In this document: piece by piece, positions 10,921 through 22,250 of the stretch
Numbering within the stretch: position 1 is the stretch's first letter
How the letters are laid out: the number at the start of each line of letters is the position of its first letter
Translations under genes and position numbers: made by a program
Notes under the pieces: generated by a model
Told to the model about the DNA's origin: nothing
Seen by the model: only the letters and a program-made list of their open reading frames with translations
The model's database searches: none
DNA from: Cycas panzhihuaensis
Taxonomy: Eukaryota > Cycadophyta
Length of the DNA: 64,000 bases
Assembly: GCA_023213395.1 (NCBI GenBank)
Contig: CM041465.1
Coordinates: forward strand, 248,193,741-248,257,740
Reading direction: 5' to 3'

Positions 10921-11296
10921 CTGAATAGACACAACATTAAGTCGAATGCCAAGGCCGTTTCTGAAATGCTCGAACTTCTCTTTGCCAAAGTTGGTGAAGA
11001 TATTAGTTTCAATCGATCGGCTGAAATGTACCAAGAGGTTGACCTAGATGTTCCTCAGTCGAATCATTGTTGATGTTGTGGACATCAATTTGGGACGATG
11101 CAGCTATTTGGGACAATGGCCACTTGCATTGTGCAGCTAAGGCCATTACATCATCCATGGCACCAGCATGCCACTTTGCATCTATACTGGCCTCCTCAAA
11201 AGTGAAAGGCTCAGGAATACAAAACACTTCATCCATAAGTGCATAGTTGACAGTGGTTGGTGACCACATTTTGGATGGACGCTTGCCTTCAACAAT
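10921..11296 (-). pseudogene. deleted RT and RNase H remnant, element I
   Basis: A short open frame (11009-11269) goes from the pre-RT block FEEASIDAKW directly to the internal RT block ALAAQCKWP, so the RT fingers between them are missing. After CKWPLSQ the homology stops. It resumes only at the last RNase H residues (TNIFTNFGKEKFEHFRNGLG, about 10930-11010, other frame). The catalytic YVDD block and nearly all of RNase H are gone. The purine tract and LTRs are retained, so the copy could only have moved with proteins from elsewhere. Confidence 0.8.
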
Positions 11297-12420
11297 CTAC
11301 GAATTTGCAATAGTTTGCATATACCATTTGGGCAGCTTCTTCGTCGATGTTACTTCATGGTCCTGTGATGGAGGTGATTGTTGAACCTCTGAAGAAGAAG
11401 AAGGACTCAACGAAGGAACTAAGGAAGATGAGGAGGAAGAAGAAGCAGCAAGTGCTGATGAAGGACAAGGTGTTGAAGAAGTTGAGGGGACAAATTCCTC
11501 AACAATTGTTTTGCCTTTGTCAAGGGAGAGAGAAAGGGGACTAATCTCGATCTCCTGATTGTCTTCTGCAAAGATGACGTCTCGTGAAATGTGCATCTTT
11601 TTACTAATTGGATCAAACAAACAACATGCTTTGCTGCCAAGAGCATATCCTACAAAGATGCATTTGAGACTTTTGTCATCAAATTTTTGTCTTTGTTCTT
11701 GGGGAACATTCATGTAAGCCATGCATCCAGCAGTACGTAAGTGACTGATTGTTGGTTTTTGGCCAGTCCACGCCTCCTCAGGTGTCATGCTCAAAAGCGT
11801 TGAAGTAGTGTTACAATTTGACAGATATGCAATAGTGAGAAGTGCTTCTACCCAGTATGCCAGAGAAAGACCTTTTGCATACATCATAGCTTTCGCCCTA
11901 CTAACCAAAGTTCTATTCATACGTTCTACCACACCATTTTGTTGCGGTGTATATGGGACAGAAAATTGGTGTTTTATGTCATTCAAAACACAAAACTGAT
12001 TGAAGTCCTTGGATGTATACTCACCACCATTATTGGAGCTAAGTATCTTGATTCACATGCCAGTTTCATTTTCAACAACAAGTTTAAATACCTTAAACTT
12101 GTTCAATGTTTCTGACTTGTGCTTAAGAAAATAAACCCACACCTTATGTGAGTAGTCATCAACAAAGTCATGAAAAATGACGATCCTCCATCAGACTGAG
12201 TGGTCATGGGACCACAAATGTCAGAATGAATTAGTTGCAACAATTGTTGTCCTCTCCAGGCCTTAACTTTCTAAAAAGGTTCATGATGTTACTTCCCCAT
12301 AAGGCATGATTTGCAAAGGCAATTACCCTCTAAAATTTTGGATAAGCCATAAAACATATTCTGCTTGAACATCTGTCTTACACTATCCAAATTAAGATGT
12401 CCAAGTCGTTCATGCCATAG
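11297..12420 (-). pseudogene. integrase and linker, element I
   Basis: The N-terminal block LWHERLGHLN (about 12410) and CLCKSCLMGK precede the core. The catalytic positions are seen as HSDICGP, a frame-shifted DNGGEY near 12020 and VVERMNRT near 11930. A 229-codon open frame (11297-11986) holds the core C-terminus, the PEEAWTGQKP and SRDVIF blocks, and a Ser/Pro-rich linker with a long serine run. Two frameshifts lie upstream. Confidence 0.88.
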
Positions 12421-12906
12421 CTATATCTTATTTACTGAATGGGAGACAAAGACATGAGATGATCCAGATATCACATCTAATTTGTAGAGGCAACGATCTT
12501 CATGACCAACTGCAACTATCTGGTCCTCTTTGTTCCTGATTATACATTTCCTATCTTTAAACAGTACACTCATCTGTTGTTTATCAAACTGACTAACAAA
12601 GAGTAAATTTTTGGACATTCCAGGAACTAAGAATACATTGCCACTAAGAAATGCAGAATGTTGATCATGAGGTGCAACTTGTCCTACACCTGATATTTCA
12701 ATAGTGGCATTGTCCGCAAATGTTACTGTTTCTCCCTTGCATTCTTGAAAATTTGATAATATTTTTGCATTACCTGTCATGTGGCATGATGCGCCAGAAT
12801 CTATGATCCATGTGTTGTCATTGTGACTATCACTGTATGCATAAAAAGTAGTGTCATCTTGATCACGTTGAGTTGTGTGGCCTTGAAAATTGATACGAGT
12901 TGTCAT
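12421..12906 (-). pseudogene. aspartic protease with intact active site, element I
   Basis: A 161-codon open frame contains the unaltered active-site motif DSGASCHMTG, then VTFADN, VFLVPGMSKNLL and VGHEDRCLYKLD blocks. It is the best preserved copia protease in the window. It stops just before the integrase zinc-binding block, which marks decay of the polyprotein frame. Confidence 0.88.
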
Positions 12907-13805
12907 TTTTTGACGACCAGGACGACCACTTTAGAATGCACCTCGAGTTGGTCCTTGAAGCTACTGCTACTACTGACGTTGATTTTGTTGTTGTTGTGGT
13001 TGTCGCAAATCACTCTGTCGTTTCCTGCATTCAGGATGAATGTGGCCAGTTGTGCCACAGTAATGACAAATAATAATCTTTGATTTCACATTAATACTGC
13101 CAAATTTCTTCTGAATATTTTGCTTGGACTAAAATGGCTGCTTTGATTTGAACTTGATTGAAAAAGTACATGATGTGTTTGCCTCATCTTGTCGCGAGTA
13201 GATTTCTTCTTCCTGCAACAACAATCGTTCTAACTCATTGAAAGTTAGAATAGATAATGTGCCATTTCTCGAAATATCTGAGATGAAGTTGTTACACTCT
13301 TTAGGAAGAACATGAATTGTCACTGTAACCAAATCTTCATTTGAGACTAGTTTACCAAGAGCTATCAGTTGATTATCGATAGTTTTAACTTATGACAAAT
13401 AAGCTACCATTAGAGCAACATACTTCAAACTAAACAATTTAGCTTTATACATGACAATTCTTACATCATCTTGACGTTCATACAAAGAAACAATTATATC
13501 CTAAGCATCCTTAGATGTCGATGTAGATTCAATATTTTGATCGATACTATCACTGACAGACAGAAGAATGAAAGCAAGTGCGACTTCATCCTTTACTTTA
13601 AAAGCAGCTAATGCAACTAGATCAACAGGCAACAAATTTCGTGGATTTACAGGATCAGGAGTTGGTTTGGGTTTGACAATTTCACTAGAAACATAACCCG
13701 CAACTTGTTCATTATCAATAAATTTTTAGCCTGCTTCTTCCATGTAAGATAGTTCTCAGCACCTGTTAATTTGATTGTGTTTGCATTGAGCATCTAAGTC
13801 GTCAT
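12907..13805 (-). pseudogene. gag relic, element I
   Basis: Gag starts near 13805 with MTT followed by a stop, then IKLTGAENYLTWKKQ. The zinc knuckle is complete (CHYCGTTGHIHPEC, 13027-13068) and is followed by a Gln-rich stretch. Several frameshifts lie between capsid and knuckle, for example around 13129-13332 where an LLLQEEE block is open. Confidence 0.85.
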
Positions 13806-14200
13806 GATGATTAAAGTAACTGATGAAACTTGGAGGCTATTGAGCTTACGCCGCTTAAGCTCCACTCAATATCCAATGTTGATCAGTACAAGACTGAAAA
13901 ATGTGGACGGAATGGAGGGCTTCACTCACAAGTTGTCCGACTTGATAATAGGATCAACGTTGGCCAAGTTATCAGTACTTTGAGGCTGAGTAAAGTACTC
14001 TTTTCAAGCCTCTTCACTTATTACTTTTAATGACTAAAAGTGGGTTAAATTTGTGCTTAAATAAGTGCTTGTAGGCTTTTTCACGTTGCTGCAGACTTTA
14101 TCAAACGATTTCAACAATGCAGATTAGTTACTTTGAATGACAGTTTAAGCAACAAAGTACAAAATTTAATCTCAATGCGAGATATTTAGCAGCTGTAAAT

Positions 14201-14746
14201 TGTGAAAATAGGCCAAAGGATTAAAGTGCCTAAGACCTATAAAGCCAAGATCTTGAAGATAGTTCACCTCTAGTTCTAAATAACATAAGAGCAAAACTAA
14301 GATAAGCAAGATCAAGGAAGCAAGATAATACCAAGATGTGAGGACGAGGAATTAGTCCTACTCCAAAGAATACCAATTGATTAGCAAAATGGTAGCATAA
14401 CATTATACATCAACTCTACATGTGAGACATGAGGAGAGATCTCAATAAATAGAGTAACTGAGGTTACCTAATACCGTTGGATGTTTGCCAAGTGGCAAAC
14501 ATCCAAGGTACATGCAATGCATGGTTTGCATGTCATGCATGAGGGACATGTGTCCATTAGGCTCTCAAGTGAGCAAAAATGCATAAGGGTCCATTTGACC
14601 CTTTAGTTACAATGTTAGGTCACTAGGATGAAAGTGGGTGTGCACTTTATCACTTAAGTGATTAGTCACCCCATAAAGTACAAAATAATGAATGAAAGAA
14701 TACAAGAATAAAGTACATACTTAACACGTAAACATAAGGTTTAACA
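14201..14746 (-). repeat. solo LTR of the B/D family
   Basis: The 546-bp sequence runs from TGTGAAAATAGGCC to AAGGTTTAACA and aligns with the LTRs of B and D. No primer site or purine tract lies beside it. The flanks are TAAAT and TAAAC, a 5-bp duplication with one change. It is a solo LTR left by recombination after insertion into the leader of I. Its U3 hairpin (14479-14504) has arms GGATGTTTGCC, a paired change relative to B. Confidence 0.85.
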
Positions 14747-15693
14747 TAAACAACAAATTTTAATGCCTAAAACAAGCAAATAATGAAGCAAGTCATCAAA
14801 CACAAACACTTGGGATCAAAAAATGATCCCTACATGCTAAAAAATTGATATCTTTATTGATTGTAGTCCCCCATTTTTGCATCTAGAGTCGAGCTTCACT
14901 GAAATCGGGTCACCACGCAAGGTGTCCAATGAGTAAAAGTGCCTCAAAATAGTACAATTTAGGCTTAAATAAGCCAAATAAGGGTGCTTAAATCACCAAT
15001 GCACTTGCAAAAGTTTTACAATGTTTGTGTGATTAACACATTTAGAAAAATCCATGAGAAAGATAAATTTTGGGTCACTTTTAAGCCTAAATTAATGACC
15101 TAAGTTACCTTGCAGGGAGCTTAGCGTCATTAAAAATAAGAAAATCTTTATGAAAAGATGATAAAAATCACTTAAAGATAGTGATTTTGGTTCAAAGTAA
15201 CACTTGTAAAAAAATTTTATAAGTGTTAGTGTGATTTACACACTAAAACAGAAACTTTTTACAAGATGAAATAAAGATTAGAATAAAACTTATAAAGAAC
15301 TTTAATAATATTAAAGTTCAAATGAAAAATTAAAAAGTGAATATACTATGGTATATTCTAATTTTCATATACCAAAGTTTAAAACTATGGAAATAATTGA
15401 AATTACTTCGAATATCTGTGTGGACGGCAGACGAACCAGTGGGCGGCGCACGAAGATTTACCAATCGCTGGTTCGATTCAAACAGCAGGCGGTGATGGCA
15501 GATCCGATATGATCGATAAAACACCACATGCAGGGTCGAGTCACAAAGGGTGCCACGAGACCAGGGCCATCACAAGAGCCACACAGGCGCCACGGAGTAA
15601 GAGTTGGTGCAGGAGTACAAAGGAACAAAGACATAGAGAACGACCATGGGAGCCACGTAGGTCATGTGCAGAGCTGCATGGACGGAGATAACC

Positions 15694-16155
15694 ATGGAGG
15701 AGCTACCAAACGCAGGTGCGGGAGCTGCAGACAAACCTCAAAATTTATCAGTCACCTCCAACAAATTCACCATCCCTGTGATGGTCAATGGTTGTATTGG
15801 TGCCATGGGCAGAATGGTAGTTGAAGCAGCTCTTGCTGCAGGCCTTCAATTGGTTCCTTTATCCTTTGCCAATCCTTGGAGAGGAGATCGAAGTGTTCAA
15901 ATAGGAGATGTTGAGGTCAATTTACATAGTGCATCAGAAAAAGAGGCTATCATTGATTCGGTCCTTCAGAAGTATCCCAACATTGTTGTAGTGGATTACA
16001 TAGTTACTTCTACTGTGAATGAAAATGAGCTAAAGGCAGTTTTTAATCTGGCTATTAGACAAAAGTTAAAAGTGCAAAGACAACTAGGAGACCCTACCAA
16101 TTTATTGAATTTAACAGAGTTGAAGCAACAGGTGTATCTCTTAAGAAGGCAATAG
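15694..16155 (+). pseudogene. captured 4-hydroxy-tetrahydrodipicolinate reductase fragment
   Basis: The plastid enzyme of this family uses NAD(P)H in lysine biosynthesis. The frame opens at ATG 15694, in an ACCATGG context. After about 30 residues it shows the nucleotide-binding motif VMVNGCIGAMGRMV, then EAALAAGLQLVPLSF, QKYPNIVVVDYIV and TVNEN, all typical of the N-terminal half of plant DapB. Similarity ends near 16025; substrate-binding and C-terminal parts are absent. An alternative frame stays open past 16240 but I cannot assign it. The fragment lies antisense to element I inside its leader and has no intron in the recognised part. It is a captured piece rather than a working gene. Confidence 0.8.
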
Positions 16156-16781
16156 ATCTCCTCACCAATATGGTGGTACTTGCCAAGATTAATAAGGGAG
16201 GTAATAAAAAAACAACAAAGGAAAAAGCCTATAGAAAACAAGATTTAATTCAAACTTTCCTTAATGAAAGTGACTTCAGATAAAACCCTTGTAGAAATGT
16301 TTTTCTTAATCCTCAACAATAATGAGGGATCACTTGGACAACCACCACTTCATAGAGATAATCCTAAGCAAATTTAGCTGCTAAATCAAAAGAAGAGCCA
16401 CTACAAAACAGAAATTATTTCTTTTCAGAAGGGCTACAAAACAATCACCTATATAGGCCCTTTTTGAAATAAAGTATCTCCTCAACAAGAGCAACTTATG
16501 CACTCCTCAACCATAGATGCAAAGAATGCAACACAACTTTGATCTTGTAAAAGAGAAATGATTATTGGCTCCTAATCACCTGCAATTCTTAATAACAAAA
16601 AGTCATTTTTCGTGCTCACCAATTAGCCTCCAAAATACAAGTATGCAAAACAATTTGCATAAAATTTCTTTTAAAAAAAAATTGCAAGCTTTAAATGTAA
16701 AAGTCCTTCAATAACAAATTCAATAAAAAATATGTCAAGAAATTGATTCTTGCTCCTGTTGGATCGTCTTTGTATGGCAAA

Positions 16782-16794
16782 GGTCGTCACCAAG
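16782..16794 (-). promoter_or_regulatory. conserved leader motif near the primer site, element I
   Basis: GGTCGTCACCAAG and about 20 bases to its left recur at equivalent places in elements B (27699-27711) and D (55453-55465), 44-71 bases from the primer site. The DNA around it is much less conserved. It might act in RNA packaging, dimerisation or splicing, but that is inference. Confidence 0.55.
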
Positions 16795-16838
16795 CTTGGA
16801 GTGTAACAACGCCTTGAATCTGCTCCTAAAAAAGCCAC

Positions 16839-16850
16839 GCTCTGATACCA
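16839..16850 (-). other. primer-binding site of element I
   Basis: Minus strand TGGTATCAGAGC, a perfect plant initiator tRNA-Met site, three bases inside the 5' LTR. Confidence 0.9.
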
Positions 16851-16853
16851 AAT

Positions 16854-17390
16854 TGAAAGCAATAGATATGACACAGGTGACAGGATCTATTGAGGAACAG
16901 GATAGGACATCATAACATGAAGAACAAACTTTAGATTAATGGAAATGAGGAGTACATAACATGGAGATAATAAAGAGGAGATTCATCTACAACTCAACCT
17001 ATTATACAAACAAAGTAGGGAGGAGAATTGTTCTACAACTCTACCTACAAGAGATACTACAACAGCAGAACACTGACTACAATACCTTGATGCAAAACAA
17101 GGAAAATAGGATTCCTTATAAAGGAGATTCAATAATCAGGATCTAAACATGTCACTGATCAAGAATACAAGACAAATCTGATTAGAACTCTACTTTCCAC
17201 AAGGATAGGGATGGTGACAAGTGCAGCCATCCAAAGTCGACTTTGCACTAAGCACATGTGGAAAAGCCACAAAAGACAAAAGACAATTTTATAATCAAAC
17301 AAATGATTGCTTTAGCATAAATGCCTAAAGCGACAAAAATACAAATGTCTATGCTCAAGACTTAATGCTGAGGACATGAAGGTCTTAACA
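16854..17390 (-). repeat. 5' LTR of element I
   Basis: It runs from TGAAAGCAATAGATATG to GGTCTTAACA and is followed by the AGTGG target duplicate. Close to the 3' copy by eye. Confidence 0.92.
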
Positions 17391-17624
17391 AGTGGTGGTT
17401 ATAACAGTTCTCATGTTTGATTGGACAATTGTGAGGTCACTATGTACTATAAATATGTATTCATACCTAATGCAATAATTGGGTCTAACCATTTTCCACC
17501 AATTTTATTGTTTTATGTGTTTGTACATACATAATTCTTTGGTTAATTTATTGTTTACATCTGTAATCACCTTGTGCTATTTTCACATTATGTTATAATG
17601 CTATATTCTACATGGTATCATAGC
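17391..17624 (+). repeat. LTR of element M, right part, with primer site
   Basis: After the duplicated AGTGG the LTR resumes with a CTATAAATATG promoter-like stretch near 17448 and ends ATTCTACA at 17612. TGGTATCATAGC (17613-17624) follows directly, matching the initiator tRNA-Met site at eleven of twelve bases. Joined to 10261-10352 it forms one 5' LTR interrupted by element I. Confidence 0.8.
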
Positions 17625-18003
17625 AATTCTCTACTTGTATCTTTTTCTACAATGTCTCAAGCCGTCATGAAGCCATTCAAGATTTGGATTGTGTAGTGTG
17701 CAAAAGAAGTCATCTTTGAGCAGCCTTTGCATAGTTTCAAGAGAAAGTGCTAATCCCATCTACATGTGTAGAGCTTTTTGCAGAGATGTGACATAGAGAG
17801 AAGCCGTAGAAAAAGTGGATTTAGGGTGCCTTCCAGAACTAGGCATATTAACTATTGATAAGAGTGATCTAAAGGAAACTTGAACAAACGAAGTTTATAG
17901 CTACAAGATGACGGAACTGTCATTGACTCTGGTAAAAATAATGTTTAATGTAAGTGTTATCCATGGGTTTAGTAGTCTAATGTTTAATAAGTCTAGTGTT
18001 TAA
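17625..18003 (+). other. leader fragment of element M
   Basis: Sequence downstream of the M primer site. No coding similarity is recognised before the next LTR at 18004. Confidence 0.5.
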
Positions 18004-18241
18004 TGTTAGTATTAGAGGTGTACGTGTCAAGTATTAAGTAGTACTTAATTATGTCATTAAAAGATGTGCCGAGTGTTTATCTTAATGATCATGTCATGTA
18101 GTTGGTTGAACATTCAGTGGACATACATTATATATGTATTCTCATCTATTGATACATTAATAGAGATCTTTCTTATGTTTTACTTGTTACTGTCATCATG
18201 GAAAGCTTGTTAGACTTGTGTTTGTAATATGGTATTAGAGG
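18004..18241 (+). repeat. LTR N with primer site
   Basis: It starts TGTTAGTATTAGAGG and ends TTTGTAATA at 18229. TGGTATTAGAGG follows, a primer site with two changes. TATATATGTATTC near 18132 is a promoter-like stretch. Part of it resembles the M LTR (AATT(A/G)TGTCATTAA followed by GTG), so M and N are probably related families. Confidence 0.65.
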
Positions 18242-19854
18242 AGGTTGGTTGTCAAGCTCAACATTTTGTAGGTTAAATAAAAGAGCTAGTTAGTGAAAAG
18301 TTGCTACAGGTTTGCTAAAACGGTCATCAGTTGAAGAAGATTGGCAACGTTTCGATGGAGCTTATTAACGGCCCTTAATCCTACTTTCATAACAAGAGTT
18401 CACGGCAGGAGAAGTATTTTTGGTATGCAAGCTATTATGTACACTCTGTTTAAGCCTTATTTTTTCCTTAATATGACTTAAAGGTTCAATTTAAAGTCTA
18501 ATGTTTGAAATACAATGGAAGGTGTCATGGATTGCAACTAAGTGAAAGAATCACAACATATATTTGAGGGATCGTAAGAGTGAGAATTTCACCTAAGAAT
18601 TTAGTCAAGGGAGAGTTACTTAGAGTAAGAATTTTGTCAAATTAACGTCACAGTTAAGGTTAGTTCAGGGCAAATCTCGATGATGAAATAGGATGGCAAA
18701 TCGTCCTCTCCAGATTGATTGAAGCAAGGTGCATGCTTCCAAAGATGATGCCATGGAACTAGAAATCATACACAAAGATGGAGAAGAGTATATGGATTCT
18801 GCTTACAGGATTGACAAGATAACAAAAACCCTTGTGATCGTGAGAAGGCTATAAATTGTGTGATTGCCCTACCTGCACATGGAGATCCAAAGCATTTATT
18901 TATGACTATCTACGTTCTTACATGTTGACATACCAGCGATGTCTGGCTCCTCCACTTTGTAACAAAGTCCGCAAGTGATCTAAGTCTATTGTAAGTAAAG
19001 ATCGTAGTTGTCATTTGTTGTTGTTGCTATTTGAAGATCTGTGCACTTGAGTAACTGTTTCGAGCCGATTTGAGCTGATTGCCCCACTTGTTCATCGTTG
19101 TCTGCATCTGAGTAATGAGCCATGAAGCTTGATGCAAAGCTCTGTTGACAAAGTTTGCCCATGGATAGTTGAAGCCTGGCATAAAAGCCTTTTGCAATCC
19201 ATAAGAGCTTAATGACCATGATTTGGAGCACCCTATCCTCAGACAAACTCTCGCCACCACTTGACCTACTTTGTTTGACAGTAAAACATCTATTCGTGAT
19301 CATCAATCCTATGAAGATCCATCCTCCATGAAGACCCTCCATGAGCAGCCTTCATCTAACGATCAAATCTTTCAAGGAGCTTCAAATTGATCGATTTTTT
19401 GAAGAATTCATCGAACAAGTTGCCTGCCACTAATGCAATTAAATAGTGAGCAAGTTCATTTTTTGACTTTGACACTTTTTTTTTTGTTTAATCAAGCTAT
19501 GCTGAGATTTGGTTTCATAGAGCCCCTTATCATCAACAGGTCGTCACGTGTAGTAGCGAAAATGACTAGGGGCTAATTAGTGAAAGGGGCTAACGTTTAT
19601 CCTAGTTCAATTTTTGTTCATAAAAGGGTTACTAGATAGTTTTTGCAATATCTCCACATCTAAGAGTCTGATTTGTGAACCATTTGAACCATTGGGATTG
19701 TATTTTAGAGACGGTCATTTTGATATATAATTTGAAGTATTTTGGTGCTAATTTGATTAAATTATTTCAGTTTGAAGTGGACGCATGAAACTTGTGTGAT
19801 GTACTCTTGATCAATTTATACTTGCAACCGTGGAGATGAATGACATACTCATAT
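18242..19854. other. unrecognised internal sequence after LTR N
   Basis: By position this is the leader or decayed body of element N. A 118-codon minus frame at 18986-19342 shows no known domain. No gag or pol block can be read on either strand. Confidence 0.45.
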
Positions 19855-20057
19855 TGAAGAAAAACAAGCTAGAAAGAAGAATGATCCCTTGATTAAGTAA
19901 GAGAGAATTTCTCTATAAATACATTAAGTGTTTTGTAACTGCTTACTACATGTAAGCCACTTGTCTACCAATTGTCATTGTTACAATGAAGAGGGAATGA
20001 CACATAAGCCTCACTAACTTCTAACTTAATATCCTAGATAAAACATTATTCCTACCA
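19855..20057 (-). repeat. 3' LTR of element G (left edge approximate)
   Basis: A CTCTATAAATACA stretch, AGATAAAACATTA and the end ATTCCTACCA resemble the element C LTR (57505-57708). The purine tract complement CCCTCTCTTAAT follows at 20058, and 20058-20134 is the tail of the element up to the B insertion. The outer edge is inferred from the C alignment. Confidence 0.6.
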
Positions 20058-20134
20058 CCCTCTCTTAATATTTTATCTATTTCAAGCCAAGCCTAGCTCT
20101 GAAGAATTAGATCTTGTCTTTGCTTAGAGGTTTG

Positions 20135-20686
20135 TGTTGAGAATGCCAAAGGCCTATGACACCCAAGATCAAGAAGATAGTTCACTCTAGTTCTATGAGA
20201 GCATAACTAACAAGGGAAATGAAATAAAAGATAAGCAAGATCAAAGTCCAAAGAGCAAGATGATAACAAATTTGGGAGGAGATGGAATTAGTCCAATCTC
20301 CAAAGAAATACCAGTTGATTGGCAAACTGATAGCATAACATTACAACTCCAACTCTACATGTCAAACATGAGAAGAGGTCTCAATATATAGAGAAACTGA
20401 GGATACCTAACAGCATTGGATGTTTGACAAGTGTCAAACATCCAAGCTACATGCAATGCATGTCTTGCATGTCATGCATGAAGGACATGTGTCCTTTTGG
20501 GCTCTCAAGTGTCCAAAGATGCATGAGAGTCCATTTGACCCTTTAGTAACAATGTTGCATCACTAAAAAGAATGTGGGTGTGCACTTTATCACTTAAGTG
20601 ATAAGTCACCCCATAAAGTACAAATAATGAATGAAAGAATAAAGTACATAAAGTACATACTTAACATGTAAACATAAGGTTTAACA
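20135..20686 (-). repeat. 3' LTR of element B
   Basis: It runs from TGTTGAGAATGCC to AAGGTTTAACA. On the minus strand a CTCTATATATTGAG promoter-like stretch lies near 20390. The U3 hairpin is at 20418-20443 (arms GGATGTTTGAC, loop AAGT), and a second palindrome starts at 20584. The complement of the purine tract (CCCCTCATCG) follows at 20687. Confidence 0.95.
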
Positions 20687-20699
20687 CCCCTCATCGCTT

Positions 20700-21480
20700 A
20701 CAATGTTAAGTCGGACACCAAGACCATCTCTAAATTTTACAAATTTTTCTTCGTATCTGTTGTTTGCTCCTCTATAGGTCTGTACTGGAGGTTGATCTCA
20801 CCGTTCTGCACATGCTCTCTGATGAAGTGATGATGAACCTAGATGTGTTTGGGCCATGCATGAAAAATTGGATTCTTGACCAACTTGAGTACACTTTATT
20901 TGTCACAATATATCTTAGTGGGATGATTTTGCTCAAGTCCAAGCTCCCCAAGAATCCGTCATAGCTAGATAGCCCTACAAGCTGCGTTGACAGCAACTTT
21001 GTACTCTGCTTCAGTAGAGGACAAGGTAACACTGGGTTGCTTCTTGCAACTCCACGAAAAAACTCCTGAACCAAGGGTAAAATAATAACTCGAGGTCTAT
21101 CTCCTGCCATCCTGGCAACCTGCCCAATCAGAATCTAAGAACTCTTCCAAGATGAAGTCCTCATTATGAGCATACTGAAGGCCATGCTGCAATGTGCCTT
21201 TGATGTTTGAGTATGCGTTTTGCTGCATTCCAATGCTTCTGATTGGGTTGAGACATATATCTAGAACAAATCCCAACTGCAAATGGAATGTTCAGTCGAG
21301 TGTTGGTGAGATAAATGAGGCTACCAATCAACTGCAGGTAAAGAGTGGGATCTACAGGTTTAGCTTCTTCATTAAGAGTAAGCTTTGTTCCATTCTCCAT
21401 AGGCATTGGTCAGGTTTTCAGTCATGCATCCTGAATCACTACAAAATGTCCCAAGAATACTTTGCTTGGGATATGAAGAT
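20700..21480 (-). pseudogene. RNase H region relic, element B
   Basis: The connection block (PMENGTKLTLNEEAKPVDPT, then LIGSLIYLTNTR) leads to EEFLDSDWAGCQDGRR, which keeps the catalytic Asp pattern. FIRE-type and VNS-type tail blocks lie near 20770-21000. Frames shift at least three times. Confidence 0.85.
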
Positions 21481-22250
21481 ATACCCTGGTTGTTGCCATA
21501 CCTCAAAGTCTAGAAAGTAATGTAGAAGTCCAAGATCTGTCATCTTGAAACTTCTCTTCAAATCATCCTAGAGAATCTGTATCATCTTAGTGTCATTACC
21601 AATGATCACTAAGTCATCAACATACAAGACAATAAAGATAGCATGGTCTTTCCCAACTTTGACGTACAAGTTAAGGTCTGACGTGGATCGATGAAAACCA
21701 TGTTTCAAAAAATAATCATTGATTTTTGAGTACCATGCATGAGGAGCTTGTTTCAATCCATACAAAGCCCTTTCAGGCGACAAACCATGTGCTCCTTACC
21801 TTGTACTTTATAACTAGGAGGTTGCTCCAAATATACCTCCTCTTGAAGATTGCCATTCAGAAAGGTGCTCTTCACGTCCATCTGATAAGTTGGCCATTTG
21901 CATTGAGTAGCTAAGGCCAAGATGGGTCTGATGGTGTTCATATTGGCAACAGGTGCAAAAGTCTCCTCATAGTCAATGCCTTCCTTTTGTTTGAAGCCCT
22001 TTGCAACAGGTAGGGCCTTTGGCCGCTTAAGTGTGCCATCAGAATGGAATTTGGTCTTATAGACCCATTTGCAACTGATTGCCCTTTTGTGCTTAGGCAA
22101 TTCTACCAAATCACATGTTCTATCCTTTTAATAGAATGGATTTCTTCATCCATGACAGCTTTCCAATTGTCATTTTTAGATGCCTCCTCAAAGGTGGAAG
22201 GCTCATCAACACAAAGCACTTCAGCCGTAAGTGCATAATTGGTTTGCTGC
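21481..22250 (-). pseudogene. reverse transcriptase relic, element B
   Basis: Readable blocks are CKWVYKTKFHSDGTLKR, DYEETFAPVANM, QMDVKSTFLNG, RALYGLKQAPHAWYSK and the catalytic LYVDDLVIIGN near 21610. Two frameshifts and one premature stop separate them. The sequence is close to element D. Confidence 0.88.

Larger units (their letters stand above)
13806..16838 (-). other. 3-kb leader of element I
   Basis: Untranslated sequence between the primer site and gag, very long for a copia element. It contains the solo LTR at 14201-14746 and two copies of the GGTCACC...GCA leader motif (14908, 15103). It also has a GC-richer block with a host gene fragment (about 15420-16155) and a conserved GGTCGTCACCAAG motif at 16782-16794. 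The segment 16160-16780 is AT-rich with nothing recognised. Confidence 0.75.
10353..17390 (-). mobile_element. Ty1/copia element I, internally deleted, carrying a host gene fragment
   Basis: LTRs of 562 and 537 bp flank a 7.0-kb minus-strand element, with a perfect AGTGG duplication at 10348-10352 and 17391-17395. Gag, protease and integrase relics are present. RT and RNase H are reduced to remnants by deletions. The 3-kb leader holds a solo LTR (14201-14746) and a dihydrodipicolinate reductase fragment (15694-16155). It sits inside the LTR of element M. Confidence 0.93.

Noticed and set aside
16854-17390. The LTR pair of I considered as a host segmental duplication
   Set aside because: A primer-binding site, a purine tract and an AGTGG target duplication fit an LTR element fully.
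18986-19342. 118-codon minus-strand frame as a possible gene
   Set aside because: No domain, no neighbours supporting expression, and no matching element block on either strand.
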